From positions 48,720 through 93,349 of the forward strand of contig NZ_KQ948778.1 in the NCBI RefSeq assembly GCF_001514205.1: a stretch of DNA of 44,630 nucleotides, read 5' to 3'. Shown in pieces: positions 44,480 through 44,630 of this stretch; within the stretch, counting starts at the first letter, position 1; each line of letters starts with the position of its first letter. The position numbers and the translations under genes are program-made. A model generated the notes under the pieces. That model saw nothing but the letters and a program-made list of their open reading frames with translations, had not been told where the DNA came from and did not search any database. The DNA is from Streptomyces griseoruber (GTDB taxonomy: Bacteria > Actinomycetota > Actinomycetes > Streptomycetales > Streptomycetaceae).

Positions 44480-44630
44480 TGGACCGGTCCGATCCTGGGC
44501 GGCCTGTCGGCCTTGGCCTGTCCGATCCTGGGCGGGTCCGATCCTGGCCTGTCGGCCGTACTTGGCCGATCCTGGCCTGTCCGTCCTGGTCCGTCTGCCT
44601 TGGCCCGTCCGACCCTGGTCCGTCTGCCTT
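44480..44630. repeat. Degenerate short tandem repeats, continuing past the window
   Basis: Blocks such as GTCCGATCCTGGGCGG, GATCCTGGCCTGTC and CCTGGTCCGTCTGCCTT recur; the last occurs exactly at 44585-44601 and 44614-44630, 29 nt apart. It begins right after the hypothetical gene's stop and runs off the end. Confidence 0.7.

Noticed and set aside
1..44630. CRISPR array, tRNA/rRNA genes, integrase or insertion sequences
   Set aside because: No regular direct-repeat/spacer pattern, cloverleaf-like sequence, transposase or recombinase motif was found. The repeats at the right end are too short and irregular for CRISPR.

Overview
The window is high-GC, with GTG starts common, GGAGG-type ribosome binding sites and long GC-rich antisense shadows. 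It carries an actinobacterial housekeeping backbone: an Rne/Rng ribonuclease with Arg/Ala/Lys-rich tails, then rplU-rpmA-obgE, then proB. Secreted FG-GAP, LamG and RHS proteins and an XRE/DUF397/HATPase regulatory triad all point to Streptomyces or a very close relative. No species can be named from the sequence alone.

Layout. (1) Positions 1-3713 hold the 3' part of rne. (2) Positions 4179-15945 hold a nucleotide-sugar and glycosyltransferase locus in two convergent arms. The plus arm has a DegT aminotransferase, a Gfo/Idh oxidoreductase, a GT2, a UDP-sugar 6-dehydrogenase and a GalE-like epimerase. The minus arm, in its transcription order, has a hexapeptide N-acetyltransferase, a non-hydrolysing 2-epimerase, a GT4 and a large GT-B protein. 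The arms meet at 10337-10499 over a strong bidirectional hairpin. (3) Positions 16300-28892 hold a secreted-protein block: an FG-GAP protein, a LamG/DNRLRE protein and a 2313-residue RHS protein ending in a Hint domain and a small toxin tip, followed at once by an Imm53-type immunity gene. (4) Positions 29013-31838 hold a frameshifted DUF397 relic, a DUF397/XRE regulatory pair, an HATPase anti-sigma-like gene and a Uma2-type nuclease gene. (5) Positions 32041-34204 hold rplU-rpmA-obgE behind a clear -35/-10 promoter. (6) Positions 34435-42473 hold a second wall-polymer locus: sulfotransferase, bifunctional cytidylyltransferase/SDR (CDP-ribitol type), membrane-anchored TagF-like polymerase, GT2 and polysaccharide pyruvyl transferase. 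(7) Positions 42688-44476 hold proB and a conserved small gene, followed by a short degenerate repeat that runs off the window.

How it fits together. Region 2 encodes one candidate for each of the five steps known from Pseudomonas/Bordetella O-antigen synthesis that turn UDP-GlcNAc into UDP-2,3-diacetamido-2,3-dideoxy-mannuronic acid: 6-oxidation, 3-oxidation, 3-transamination, 3-N-acetylation and 2-epimerisation. It also has three glycosyltransferases to use such a sugar. Region 6 looks like synthesis and decoration of a ribitol-phosphate (teichoic acid-like) polymer. Regions 2 and 6 carry paralogous TarS-like GT2 enzymes, so both probably shape the cell envelope. Between them lies a polymorphic-toxin system whose tip and immunity gene are visibly richer in A+T than the RHS shell, as expected for an exchangeable cartridge. 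Regions 2-4 (about 28 kb) separate rne from rplU, genes that from memory are near neighbours in other actinomycetes, so this block is the main accessory content.
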